Shown piece by piece: positions 1 to 7,574 of a stretch of 64,000 nucleotides of DNA. This DNA is from Candidatus Pelagibacter communis. GTDB lineage: Bacteria > Pseudomonadota > Alphaproteobacteria > Pelagibacterales > Pelagibacteraceae. The position numbers and the translations under genes are program-made. Below the pieces are notes generated by a model. The model did no database searches and had not been told where the DNA came from. It saw only the letters and a program-made list of their open reading frames with translations. The number at the start of each line of letters is the position of its first letter. Position 1 is the stretch's first letter. Location: contig NZ_CVST01000040.1 of assembly GCF_001180225.1 (NCBI RefSeq), forward strand, positions 62,001 to 126,000. The letters run 5' to 3'.

Positions 1-1318
1 AACCTTGCAAAAGATTATTTTTACTTTCAAGATCTTCCTCTAAAATTTTAGTGGCAGCTAATTTAGATGAATTGTTCATTAATTTAAAAATTTTAAATGG
101 AACAATGTGTCCAATAATACCCAAAACAAAAATCATCGAAATCATTAAACAAAAATTACCTAAAGATTTTGATCTTCTGTTAGTTTTTACCTGATCAAAA
201 TTAGATAAAAGATTTACTGAAATTATTTCGTTAGTTTCTAGATTAAAAGAATTTAATTTTCTTGATGCTATACCAATTGCTTCCGATGCAAGAGATTTAT
301 TGCTAAGTGAATCTATATATTTTTTTGCACTATCAGAAATTTCAGCGGAGTCTTCTGGATTATAAAGCTTAACAACAACATCTCCCAATTGTCGCTCAAT
401 TCCTTTTGAAACATTTTTAATTTTTGACTTATCTGAAATTACTGTGATGATGTTTATAGGATCAAATTCATACTTTGTTTCATACTCAACTAAATACTGT
501 TTAATTTGAGAACCAAGTCTTTCAAAAATTTCATCCCAAAATTCTGTTTCAACACTCTCAACTTCCTCAACTGTATCAAGCAATACTTGATCTGCTTCAA
601 TAATATTTAATTCTGAATACTGAAAACCTTTATTGGAACAAATAGTAATACTTTTCTCATCTTTTGAATAATTGAAAATAACATTTGGAGTTTCAAAACC
701 TTCTTTCCCAAGAAGTATTCCTTGAGAGTTAACATGAGCGAAAGGTGCAAGATCAATTACCACAGGATTATAACCTGCAAGCCTAAATATATTCGAATAA
801 GTTTCCACAAACTTTATCTCCATAGCAACTAAAACTACATCCATTACACCAAGCTCTTCATTTGTATTCATAACAGAATAACTTGTTTCAAATTCATCTA
901 AATTTTCAGGTGTTTCATCAAACTGATCCCAAAATCCACCTAAAGCAGTTGCTTCCCTTAAACTTTCTTCATCCATAATTGGAATTTGTAAATTATAAAT
1001 TTGTGCTTTGGATGTATCTAAAGAAACGGCAATGTCTTTTGTTTTAGTCTTAATAGAGTCTAATGCATTTTTTACTTGATCACTTAAATATGTTGTTGCG
1101 GATAAAAAATCTTGGTCTTCTCCAATTCCTGCTATTTGTTGATTAGAGAAATTATCAATTTTACAAACACCTTTTTTGTATGAAATTTCTGCAGCTTGAA
1201 TAAATTTATCTCTAAAAACTACACCTATTACTTTTTCTTTTTTTGAGTGATTTTTTCCTATTAATTTAATGATAGGAGCAAAAGCTTTTGCAATAGGAGG
1301 TCCAATTTTATCAATCAT
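1..1318 (-). CDS. PilM-PilN-like type IV pilus assembly fusion (3' end outside window)
   Basis: I translated this minus-strand frame by hand. It opens with ATG at 1318 and stays open for 439 codons to the window edge, so the C-terminus is missing. Residues 1 to about 350 resemble the actin-like cytoplasmic PilM protein. Around residue 368 there is a VNLLS motif followed by paired arginines, which resembles the short cytoplasmic INLLP tail of PilN. One hydrophobic span (about 388-409) then precedes a polar, probably periplasmic, part. In most type IV pilus systems PilM and PilN are separate proteins that bind through this tail; here they seem to be one chain, as in GspL of type II secretion. 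It is divergent from pilT, which supports a pilus role. The fusion is my inference; pilus context is fairly sure. Confidence 0.75.
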   Translation of the reverse strand, partial: MIDKIGPPIAKAFAPIIKLIGKNHSKKEKVIGVVFRDKFIQAAEISYKKGVCKIDNFSNQQIAGIGEDQDFLSATTYLSDQVKNALDSIKTKTKDIAVSLDTSKAQIYNLQIPIMDEESLREATALGGFWDQFDETPENLDEFETSYSVMNTNEELGVMDVVLVAMEIKFVETYSNIFRLAGYNPVVIDLAPFAHVNSQGILLGKEGFETPNVIFNYSKDEKSITICSNKGFQYSELNIIEADQVLLDTVEEVESVETEFWDEIFERLGSQIKQYLVEYETKYEFDPINIITVISDKSKIKNVSKGIERQLGDVVVKLYNPEDSAEISDSAKKYIDSLSNKSLASEAIGIASRKLNSFNLETNEIISVNLLSNFDQVKTNRRSKSLGNFCLMISMIFVLGIIGHIVPFKIFKLMNNSSKLAATKILEEDLESKNNLLQG

Positions 1319-1356
1319 AATTTTTTATAAAAACCGAATAAAATCACAATAATAAA

Positions 1357-1387
1357 TACCGAATCGGTACACAAGCATTAGTTGTGT
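1357..1387. promoter_or_regulatory. Paired inverted repeats in the pilM-N/pilT divergent intergenic region
   Basis: TACCGA-A-TCGGTA occupies 1357-1369, and ACACAA-7 nt-TTGTGT follows at 1369-1387. Both are perfect 6-base inverted repeats in the 137-base gap between two divergent pilus genes. The first contains a GANTC site (1361-1365). They could be operators for a dimeric regulator acting on both genes; no regulator is identified. Confidence 0.35.
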
Positions 1388-1455
1388 TACTTTATATATG
1401 TATCAATATTAAAAAAAACTTGAAAAGCTATAACTTTTAGAGCATCAAAACATTT

Positions 1456-2448
1456 ATGAGTCTTCATGATAAATTAAAATCATATCCAAAAGAATATGAT
1501 TTGTCAGATATCCACATCAGATCGAATCAACCATTTGCAATCAGAGAAAATGGTGAGATTAAAGTTTTCAGCGAAGATATTGTTTCAAGACAAGATATAG
1601 AAACTTTTTGGAAACAATCTTTAGATAAAGCGCAATATGATTATTTAATTAGCAATGGTGATTTAGATTTTGCTGTTGTTGTTGATGGACAGAGATTTAG
1701 AGCAAACGGTTATTATTCTTCATATGGACCAAGTATGGTTCTTAGAAAAATTATAAGTGAGATTCCAAATATTGAAAAACTAGGTTTGCCACCTGCAGCA
1801 CATGAAGCAATTACTCACAAAACAGGATTGGTTCTTGTTACAGGACAAACTGGATCTGGTAAATCTACATCACTTGCTGCAATGATAGATCAAATTAATT
1901 CTCATAGAGCAGAAAACATAATTACAATTGAAGATCCTATTGAGTTTGTTCACCCTGCTAAAAAAAGTATTATTTCTCAAAGAGAAGTTGGAAAAGATAC
2001 TGGTAGTTTTGCAAAAGCGTTAAAATCTGCACTTAGACAAGATCCTGATGTAATTTTAGTTGGAGAGATGAGAGATCTTGAAACTATTTCTTTAGCATTA
2101 ACTGCTGCAGAAACTGGTCACTTAGTTTTTGGAACTTTACATGCAAGTAGCGCGTCATCAACAATTACAAGAATTTTAGATGTATTTCCCCCAGCTCAAA
2201 AAGAACAAGCGCAAACAATGTTAGCAGGATCAATAAGATTAGTCATGTCTCAACAATTATTAAAAAAGAAAGGTGGAGGAAGAATTGGTTGTCATGAAGT
2301 AATGACAGGGACACCGGCAATAAGAAATTTAATTAGAGAAGGTAAAACAGAACAAATTCAATCTACTCTTCAAACATCTGCCAAAGATGGAATGTTTACA
2401 ATGGAAAAATGTCTTGAGGGTTTAAAGCTCAAAAAATTAGTTGAGTAG
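1456..2448 (+). CDS. pilT: PilT-type pilus retraction ATPase
   Basis: This 330-residue protein matches the cytoplasmic hexameric ATPases that depolymerise type IV pili. Visible features are an N-terminal PAS-like region, Walker A GQTGSGKST at residues 130-138, the Asp box (TIEDPIEF), Walker B (DVILVGEMRD) and the His box (ETGHLVFGTLHA). Length is slightly under the usual 340-350. Lack of a long N-terminal MshEN domain favours PilT over the extension ATPase PilB. It is divergent from the PilM-PilN-like gene, so the two may share a regulatory region. No flagellar genes are nearby; the likely uses are surface contact or DNA uptake, which is inference. Confidence 0.93.
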   Translation: MSLHDKLKSYPKEYDLSDIHIRSNQPFAIRENGEIKVFSEDIVSRQDIETFWKQSLDKAQYDYLISNGDLDFAVVVDGQRFRANGYYSSYGPSMVLRKIISEIPNIEKLGLPPAAHEAITHKTGLVLVTGQTGSGKSTSLAAMIDQINSHRAENIITIEDPIEFVHPAKKSIISQREVGKDTGSFAKALKSALRQDPDVILVGEMRDLETISLALTAAETGHLVFGTLHASSASSTITRILDVFPPAQKEQAQTMLAGSIRLVMSQQLLKKKGGGRIGCHEVMTGTPAIRNLIREGKTEQIQSTLQTSAKDGMFTMEKCLEGLKLKKLVE

Positions 2449-2449
2449 A

Positions 2450-2758
2450 TTAATTTGAACTTTCAGTAAATCTTTGTTGCGGAACTATTGCGGAAAAGGT
2501 TCCAGTACCAGTGCAATTACTTTCAGTTTGTTCACCTAGGCCTCTGTTTACACTTGAAGGATTTGGATTGTTTGCTCCTTCACATTTTAAATTGAAATCT
2601 ACATTACCTTTTAACTCAACTTCAACTTCTAAAAACTTTACATTGTTAGCTGTGGATTTTGTTATGATATTATTATAAAGATAGTTAGCTGCTAAAAATG
2701 CAAAAAAAGCTAAAAAGAATATTTTAATGTTATTTAAATTTTTTTTAAAATTTACCAT
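2450..2758 (-). CDS. Small membrane-anchored protein, unknown function
   Basis: A 102-residue protein with a basic N-terminus and one hydrophobic segment (about residues 12-28), followed by a polar domain with two cysteines (in KCEG and NCTG) and rich in Asn, Ser and Thr. This suggests an uncleaved anchor or signal peptide and an extracytoplasmic domain. It ends one base after the pilT stop on the opposite strand, and its 5' end overlaps the next gene head-to-head by 32 bases. I do not recognise the family. A minor-pilin-like role is possible from position only; there is no clear prepilin cleavage motif. Confidence 0.5.
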   Translation of the reverse strand: MVNFKKNLNNIKIFFLAFFAFLAANYLYNNIITKSTANNVKFLEVEVELKGNVDFNLKCEGANNPNPSSVNRGLGEQTESNCTGTGTFSAIVPQQRFTESSN

Positions 2759-3092
2759 CGTTTTAATTGTTATAGCTTTTATTCCTAAAAATTCTAATGC
2801 AAATATTTATCAATTAAGTTGTAAAAATAAAAAAAATACAACAGTTTGGGTTTACTCAAAGAAGAGAAAACAAATTATTTTAACCAAAATTAATAATTCA
2901 AAAACAAAAGTAAATTTTAAGATGGGTAAACAAACCCCATCATCTTTCTCCTCTGTTGGATCCATTGGGGGACTTCAGACAAATTTAACTTACAGCCAAA
3001 ATTCTAATGAATTAGCGTTGTTACAAAAATCATTAAGAGGGTCTAATCAATTTTATAAATGTGCAAAGCCAAAACTAGTTAAAGAGGAATAG
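2727..3092 (+). CDS. Small exported protein, unknown function
   Basis: A 121-residue protein beginning with a typical Sec signal peptide (hydrophobic residues about 8-18, likely cleavage after NSNA near residue 25). The mature part is basic, contains two cysteines (LSC near residue 32 and YKCAK near the end) and a Ser/Gly-rich centre. The cysteines could form one periplasmic disulfide. No domain is recognised. Its start overlaps the start of the oppositely directed gene at 2450-2758, so the two would need promoters inside each other's coding region. It abuts the convergent anti-sigma-like gene, whose stop begins one base later. Confidence 0.55.
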   Translation: MLFKFFLKFTIVLIVIAFIPKNSNANIYQLSCKNKKNTTVWVYSKKRKQIILTKINNSKTKVNFKMGKQTPSSFSSVGSIGGLQTNLTYSQNSNELALLQKSLRGSNQFYKCAKPKLVKEE

Positions 3093-3482
3093 TTAAAAAA
3101 TTAAAGTTAAAGTTGTGCCAGGACCAACCTCATTGTGTTTGTATTCACAAAATTTAGAAGTTTTCTTTATGAAGTATACTCCTAAACCACCAGGTCTGAC
3201 TTTATCTAAATCTCTTGGTTTAATCGTTTCTAAAGGTACTTGTTCACCGTAGTCAGTTATTATTACTTTAAGCTCATCGTTGTTTATAATTTCTAAATTT
3301 AAATCAATTTTTTGATCTTTTTTCATTTTATACGAGTAACGAATTACATTTTGCAAAGCCTCATCAATTGCTAAAGTTACGCTTGCTAATTCGATATGTG
3401 GTAAGTTTGATTTACAAAACTCTTCTATTTTCGATCTGGTATCTTTTAACTCTGAGGGATTTGAAAGCATTTCTATATTCAT
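3093..3482 (-). CDS. RsbW-like anti-sigma / histidine-kinase-fold ATPase
   Basis: A 129-residue stand-alone GHKL ATPase domain. The N box is visible as AIDEALQNVIRYSY (Glu41, Asn45), the G1 box as TDYGE (about 76-80) and the G2 box as RPGGLGVYFI (about 96-105). Proteins of this size and order (RsbW/SpoIIAB type) are serine kinases that bind sigma factors or phosphorylate anti-sigma antagonists in partner-switching modules. No STAS-domain antagonist, sigma factor or PP2C phosphatase lies next to it, so the partner is unknown. Fold assignment is strong; biological role is inference. Confidence 0.8.
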   Translation of the reverse strand: MNIEMLSNPSELKDTRSKIEEFCKSNLPHIELASVTLAIDEALQNVIRYSYKMKKDQKIDLNLEIINNDELKVIITDYGEQVPLETIKPRDLDKVRPGGLGVYFIKKTSKFCEYKHNEVGPGTTLTLIF

Positions 3483-3550
3483 AAATAAATTTCAATAGTA
3501 TTACCCAATATGGGTATGTTAAATTAAAAAAAATAGTTTATAAAAGAATT

Positions 3551-3889
3551 ATGAAAAAAATCTTACTAGTTTTATTTACATCATTAATATTATTTCAAAA
3601 CATAGTCAAAGCAGAAGTTGCTATGATTGGAGTTGTAGATGGAATGGTTTGTATGGCATGCCAGGCAAAAGTTGAAAAAGAACTTAAAGCTGCAACAGGT
3701 GAGGGTAATGTTGAAGTTTCATGGCCAGAAGGAGTTGCTTTTATTAACTTTGAAAATACTCCAAAATTTTCTGAAGAAGACTTTAAAAAGGTAATTGAGA
3801 ATGCCGGTTTTGCAGTTGGTAAAGTTGCTACCTTAAATGAAAAAATTATTGATCCAAAATCTGGATTAATTTCTTTGAATAAATTTTAA
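3551..3889 (+). CDS. Exported heavy-metal-associated (HMA) domain protein
   Basis: This 112-residue protein carries a Sec signal peptide (cleavage likely after VKA, residue 21) and then a ferredoxin-like HMA domain with the metal motif GMVCMAC (Cys34, Cys37). The rest follows the usual beta-alpha-beta pattern ending in NAGF. By analogy with MerP and periplasmic copper chaperones it probably binds a soft metal in the periplasm. No metal ATPase, copper oxidase or mercury gene is adjacent, so the metal cannot be read from context. It ends convergently with the 2OG oxygenase gene, overlapping it by 4 bases. Confidence 0.8.
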   Translation: MKKILLVLFTSLILFQNIVKAEVAMIGVVDGMVCMACQAKVEKELKAATGEGNVEVSWPEGVAFINFENTPKFSEEDFKKVIENAGFAVGKVATLNEKIIDPKSGLISLNKF

Positions 3890-4551
3890 TTATTTACTTT
3901 CCAATCTGTTTCGAAGGTCACATAGTTTACTTGTAAACATCGTCTTTCTTTAAGAATGCTCTTTTTTTCCATGCCATGCCAAGTATTTGGCCCGCTGGTA
4001 AAAAGATAACCGTAGTTGTTTCTGTAAGGCAATGTTTTAACTTTCTCTAATTTTTCATTATAAAAATCAGTCCCTAAATCTTCAGATTCATTAGTTTTAT
4101 TTACAAAAATTAATCCTGACATTAATTTTTCTTTAATATCACAGTGTGGTTTGAGCCAAAAACCCTCTCTATCACAAATCACTTCTACCCTGACGTATGA
4201 GTTTGATAAATCTTTATTGATCATTTTAGATATTGTCTCGAATGTTTCTTTTGATTGTAGTTCATTTATAAATTTAACAAGATTTGGAAATTGCAAACTA
4301 TTTTCTTTTGTTACAAAACATCTAAATTTTATTGCTTTACCGCCAGAGGAAATACCTTCTCTGAATTCTGCTGCCCCTCCATCAATTGCACGGGTTCCAT
4401 CATAATTCAAATTATGCTCACTTAAATTTGGAATATCTGCTTTAATAATTTCATCAATTGCTCCTTCAGATAGAGCATTGCCATACTCCCAATGATCAAA
4501 TGGTGTATCATATTTTTTTGAATTATTTTTTATGGAATTTAAAAATGACAT
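3886..4551 (-). CDS. 2-oxoglutarate/Fe(II)-dependent oxygenase family protein
   Basis: A 221-residue protein with the iron-binding facial triad in the expected order: His136-x-Asp138 (in KPHCD) and distal His192 (in NTWHG), followed by Arg203-Arg204, where the family places the 2-oxoglutarate-binding basic residue. The core between them has the GLIFVN and NNYGYLF strands of a double-stranded beta helix. The substrate is unknown. It follows the ELM1-family gene with a one-base TAATG overlap, so the two are probably translated together; this hints at a joint role, perhaps in modifying a cell-surface molecule. That role is speculative. Confidence 0.75.
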   Translation of the reverse strand: MSFLNSIKNNSKKYDTPFDHWEYGNALSEGAIDEIIKADIPNLSEHNLNYDGTRAIDGGAAEFREGISSGGKAIKFRCFVTKENSLQFPNLVKFINELQSKETFETISKMINKDLSNSYVRVEVICDREGFWLKPHCDIKEKLMSGLIFVNKTNESEDLGTDFYNEKLEKVKTLPYRNNYGYLFTSGPNTWHGMEKKSILKERRCLQVNYVTFETDWKVNN

Positions 4552-5495
4552 TAAGATTGAATTTTTTCTTTAATAATTTTTGCTACTCTATTAGTTTCAT
4601 CTAGCTTTTCATAGTTCCAATTTTCTATTTCCTCACCTAAGTTTCTAGTGATATTTAGTTCTCTAAATAAGTTTCTAAATCTTTGGAATCTTTTATCATT
4701 CTTTTTTGGTAAAATATTAGCAACATAGATTGGTTTGCCTGTCAAAGCAGCCTCAGAGATCATAGAGCTAGAGTCACATGTAACAATGATATTTTCAGAT
4801 AAAGCTAATGCAGATAAATATGCCTTTTTATCTACATTCATAATTACTGTGTGATTTTCTCCAAAAAACTCTTTTGCATAATGAATTGTATTTATTGGGG
4901 TTCTCATTGATGGGATTACAACTAATTGAAAATCATGTTTCTTCATTAATTTATAAAACATTGAGAAAATATGTTTCATATTTTTAGTTGAATAATCATA
5001 ATATTTTGTTGGTCCACCCATAATTAAGCACCAAATTTTTCTCTCATCTTGTTTGATAAAAGATTTTAAATAATCTTTATTTTCTTCAATTTCTTTCTCC
5101 GAAAGATAATGAATAGCTCCCTTTGTGCTAATAACATTATCGCCATTAATTCCATCATGTTCTGGAGCAACAATAAAATCAAAATGATTAAAATCTATTT
5201 TTGGATCTTGAATATGAATATTAAAGATTTTTTTTTTAGAAATATGTTTTAAGTGAATAGATGGAATTACACTCTTTCTTCCACATGAGATTATTAAATC
5301 AAAATCATTATCTTCAATCTTTTTGTAAACATTTTGAGAAATTGGAGTAAATTTTGGTGGAACAAGTTTCCAAATATTTTTCAGTTCAACCTTGTGGTGA
5401 GTAAAATCAATATCAAGTGCTTTAGCAAGTCCCTCGACTTGACTAATCATTCCATGCATTCCTTGAGTTAATAATAAACCTTTTAATTTAGACAT
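4551..5495 (-). CDS. ELM1-family (mitochondrial fission ELM1-like) protein
   Basis: This 314-residue protein resembles the ELM1 family, named after a plant mitochondrial fission factor but common in alphaproteobacteria. It shows two Rossmann-like halves, an early LTQGMHGMISQVEGLA segment, DLIISCGRKS near residue 85, a central WCLIMGGPTKYY region and a C-terminal VTCDSSSMISEAALTGKP segment near residues 240-257. The last resembles the nucleotide-sugar-binding part of GT-B glycosyltransferases. The bacterial function is not established; glycan transfer is plausible. It is divergent from trxB with 21 bases between starts. Confidence 0.75.
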   Translation of the reverse strand: MSKLKGLLLTQGMHGMISQVEGLAKALDIDFTHHKVELKNIWKLVPPKFTPISQNVYKKIEDNDFDLIISCGRKSVIPSIHLKHISKKKIFNIHIQDPKIDFNHFDFIVAPEHDGINGDNVISTKGAIHYLSEKEIEENKDYLKSFIKQDERKIWCLIMGGPTKYYDYSTKNMKHIFSMFYKLMKKHDFQLVVIPSMRTPINTIHYAKEFFGENHTVIMNVDKKAYLSALALSENIIVTCDSSSMISEAALTGKPIYVANILPKKNDKRFQRFRNLFRELNITRNLGEEIENWNYEKLDETNRVAKIIKEKIQS

Positions 5496-5516
5496 TAATC
5501 ACTATATAGCTTCCAT

Positions 5517-6461
5517 ATGAGTCAAAATCCAACTAAACACACAAAAGTGTTAATAATTGGATCTGGTCCTGCCGGATACACAGCTGCTGTTTATGCTGCA
5601 CGAGCAATGTTGAATCCTATCCTTGTTCACGGAGCTCAACCAGGCGGACAATTAACAACTACAACTGATGTGGAAAATTTTCCAGGCTTTGCGGAAGTAA
5701 TTCAAGGACCATGGCTAATGGATCAAATGAGGGATCAAGCAAAAGCTGTTGGAACAGAAATGATTGAAGATCATATCGGCTCAGTAAATTTAAAATCTAC
5801 ACCATTTGAAGCTGTGGGTGATAGTGGACAAAAATATACCGCAGATAGCATAATTATTTCAACTGGTGCACAAGCAAGATGGTTAAACATTAAATCTGAA
5901 CAAGAATTTAGAGGGTTTGGAGTTTCAGCATGTGCTACATGTGATGGTTTCTTTTTTAAAGATAAAGAAGTTGCTGTAGTTGGAGGTGGTAATGCTGCAG
6001 TAGAGGAAGCTATGTTTCTTACAAAATTTGCATCAAAAGTAAAATTAATTCATAGAAGAGATAGTTTGAGAGCTGAAAAGATGCTTCAAAAGAAATTGAT
6101 GGAAAATAAAAAAATTGAAATTGTTTGGGACTCTGTTGTTGAGGATGTTTTAGGGGATAGTGAACCAAAAAATGTAAAGGGTATAAAAATTAAAAACTTG
6201 AAAACTGAAAAAACAGAAGAAGTTAAATTAGATGGATTATTTATTGCAATTGGTCACGATCCTGCAACTCAACTTTTCAAAGATCAATTAGAAATGGATA
6301 AAGAAGGTTATTTAATTACAAAACCAGATTCTACAGAAACTAATATTCCTGGAGTTTACGCTGCAGGTGATGTCAAAGATAAAACTTTTCGACAAGCAGT
6401 GACAGCAGCTGGTATGGGATGTATGGCTGCATTAGAAGCAGAAAAATTCTTATCTCATTAG
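5517..6461 (+). CDS. trxB: Thioredoxin reductase (NADPH)
   Basis: A 314-residue cytoplasmic flavoprotein that transfers electrons from NADPH to thioredoxin. It shows the FAD motif GSGPAG (residues 15-20), the redox pair CATC (Cys139, Cys142), the NADPH-binding GGGNAA near 156-161 and the C-terminal FAD segment GVYAAGDV. Length and motif order match the low-molecular-weight bacterial type. It is monocistronic here, divergent from the ELM1-family gene, so its promoter must lie in the 21-base gap or within that gene; TATATA at about 5503 is a candidate -10 element. Confidence 0.96.
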   Translation: MSQNPTKHTKVLIIGSGPAGYTAAVYAARAMLNPILVHGAQPGGQLTTTTDVENFPGFAEVIQGPWLMDQMRDQAKAVGTEMIEDHIGSVNLKSTPFEAVGDSGQKYTADSIIISTGAQARWLNIKSEQEFRGFGVSACATCDGFFFKDKEVAVVGGGNAAVEEAMFLTKFASKVKLIHRRDSLRAEKMLQKKLMENKKIEIVWDSVVEDVLGDSEPKNVKGIKIKNLKTEKTEEVKLDGLFIAIGHDPATQLFKDQLEMDKEGYLITKPDSTETNIPGVYAAGDVKDKTFRQAVTAAGMGCMAALEAEKFLSH

Positions 6462-6489
6462 TTTGAGATTACAATTAATAACTAATTAA

Positions 6490-6495
6490 AAGGAG
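6490..6495 (+). promoter_or_regulatory. Strong Shine-Dalgarno deciding the start at 6503
   Basis: AAGGAG lies 7 bases upstream of ATG 6503. It selects this start over the nearer-to-SD ATG at 6498, which is followed at once by a stop codon. Such strong sites are uncommon in this window. Confidence 0.7.
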
Positions 6496-6502
6496 AAATG
6501 TT

Positions 6503-7525
6503 ATGACTGATAGAGTGCTATTAACTGGAATAAGTGGATGGATAGCTAAACATACTGCAATAGAATTATTAAATTCAGGTTATGATGTTTTAGGAACAGT
6601 TAGAAGTGATGACGTAATTTCTCAAACAAAAGAGACAATTAGTAAATATGCTTCGATAGATAAGTTATCTTTTATAAAACTCGATCTTTTAAGTGACGAA
6701 GGTTGGGAAGAAGCTGCAAAGGGATGTAAATATATAATTCATATGGCTTCCCCTTTTCCGATGAAGGTCTCAAAAAATAGAGAAAATTTAATACCAGTTG
6801 CAAAAGATGGAACTTTAAGGGTTTTAAATGCTGGCATCAAAGCAAATGCAGAACAATTTGTAGTTACATCTTCAATAGCAGCAATGTTTAGAAAGCCAAA
6901 TAGATCGAATCCTTATTCATTTAGCGAAAATGATTGGACAGATGAAAATTGGGTTGAAGGAGTTAATGATTATTTTTTATCTAAAACAGTTGCTGAAAAA
7001 GCAGCCTGGGAATTAATGGAAAGTAAAGGGATTAAAAGTAAACTTACTTGTATAAATCCTGGTGGAGTGTTTGGAGATGCTTTGGATGTTAAAGGTGGAA
7101 CTTCGATTGAATATGTTAGACAATTTTTAAAAGGCAAGTTTCCAGCAACACCTAAATGGGGAATACTAATATCTGATGTTAAAGATGTTGCAAAATCTCA
7201 TGTAGCTTGCTTAGGAAATTCAAAAGTTGGTGGCAGAAGATTAATTATTGGAAAAGAAGTTAAAACATTACTTGAGACATCAAAAATATTAGCTGAAGCT
7301 TTACCAGAGTATGCAAAAAAACTTCCTAAAAAAACTTTACCAAATTTTATGGTGAAATTTATTAGCATGTTAGATTCAAGTGCAAAAACAATGATCCCTG
7401 ATCTTGAATTAGAGATGAAACCAGAGACAAAATATGCTGAGGATTTAATTGGTTTTGAATTTAAACCAGCAAGTGGGGCTCTAATTGATGCTGGAAAATC
7501 AGTAGTAAGATTAGGCTTAGTATAA
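6503..7525 (+). CDS. NAD(P)-dependent epimerase / dihydroflavonol-reductase-like oxidoreductase
   Basis: A 340-residue extended short-chain dehydrogenase. The nucleotide-binding turn is GISGWIA (residues 9-15), the catalytic tetrad includes the TSS segment near 122-124 and YFLSK (Tyr157, Lys161), and the INPGGVFG strand follows as in dihydroflavonol-4-reductase and related aldehyde or ketone reductases. The substrate cannot be told from sequence. A strong Shine-Dalgarno (AAGGAG at 6490) supports the ATG. It stands alone between trxB and the FecR-domain gene and may be expressed well. Confidence 0.85.
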   Translation: MTDRVLLTGISGWIAKHTAIELLNSGYDVLGTVRSDDVISQTKETISKYASIDKLSFIKLDLLSDEGWEEAAKGCKYIIHMASPFPMKVSKNRENLIPVAKDGTLRVLNAGIKANAEQFVVTSSIAAMFRKPNRSNPYSFSENDWTDENWVEGVNDYFLSKTVAEKAAWELMESKGIKSKLTCINPGGVFGDALDVKGGTSIEYVRQFLKGKFPATPKWGILISDVKDVAKSHVACLGNSKVGGRRLIIGKEVKTLLETSKILAEALPEYAKKLPKKTLPNFMVKFISMLDSSAKTMIPDLELEMKPETKYAEDLIGFEFKPASGALIDAGKSVVRLGLV

Positions 7526-7574
7526 AAATTTTGTATAACCTCATCTTTAAATTTCAGGTATAAAATTAATTCAA

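Noticed and set aside
4151-4405. An 84-codon plus-strand frame
   Set aside because: It lies antisense inside the 2OG oxygenase gene, whose motifs are clear; no domain or start signal.
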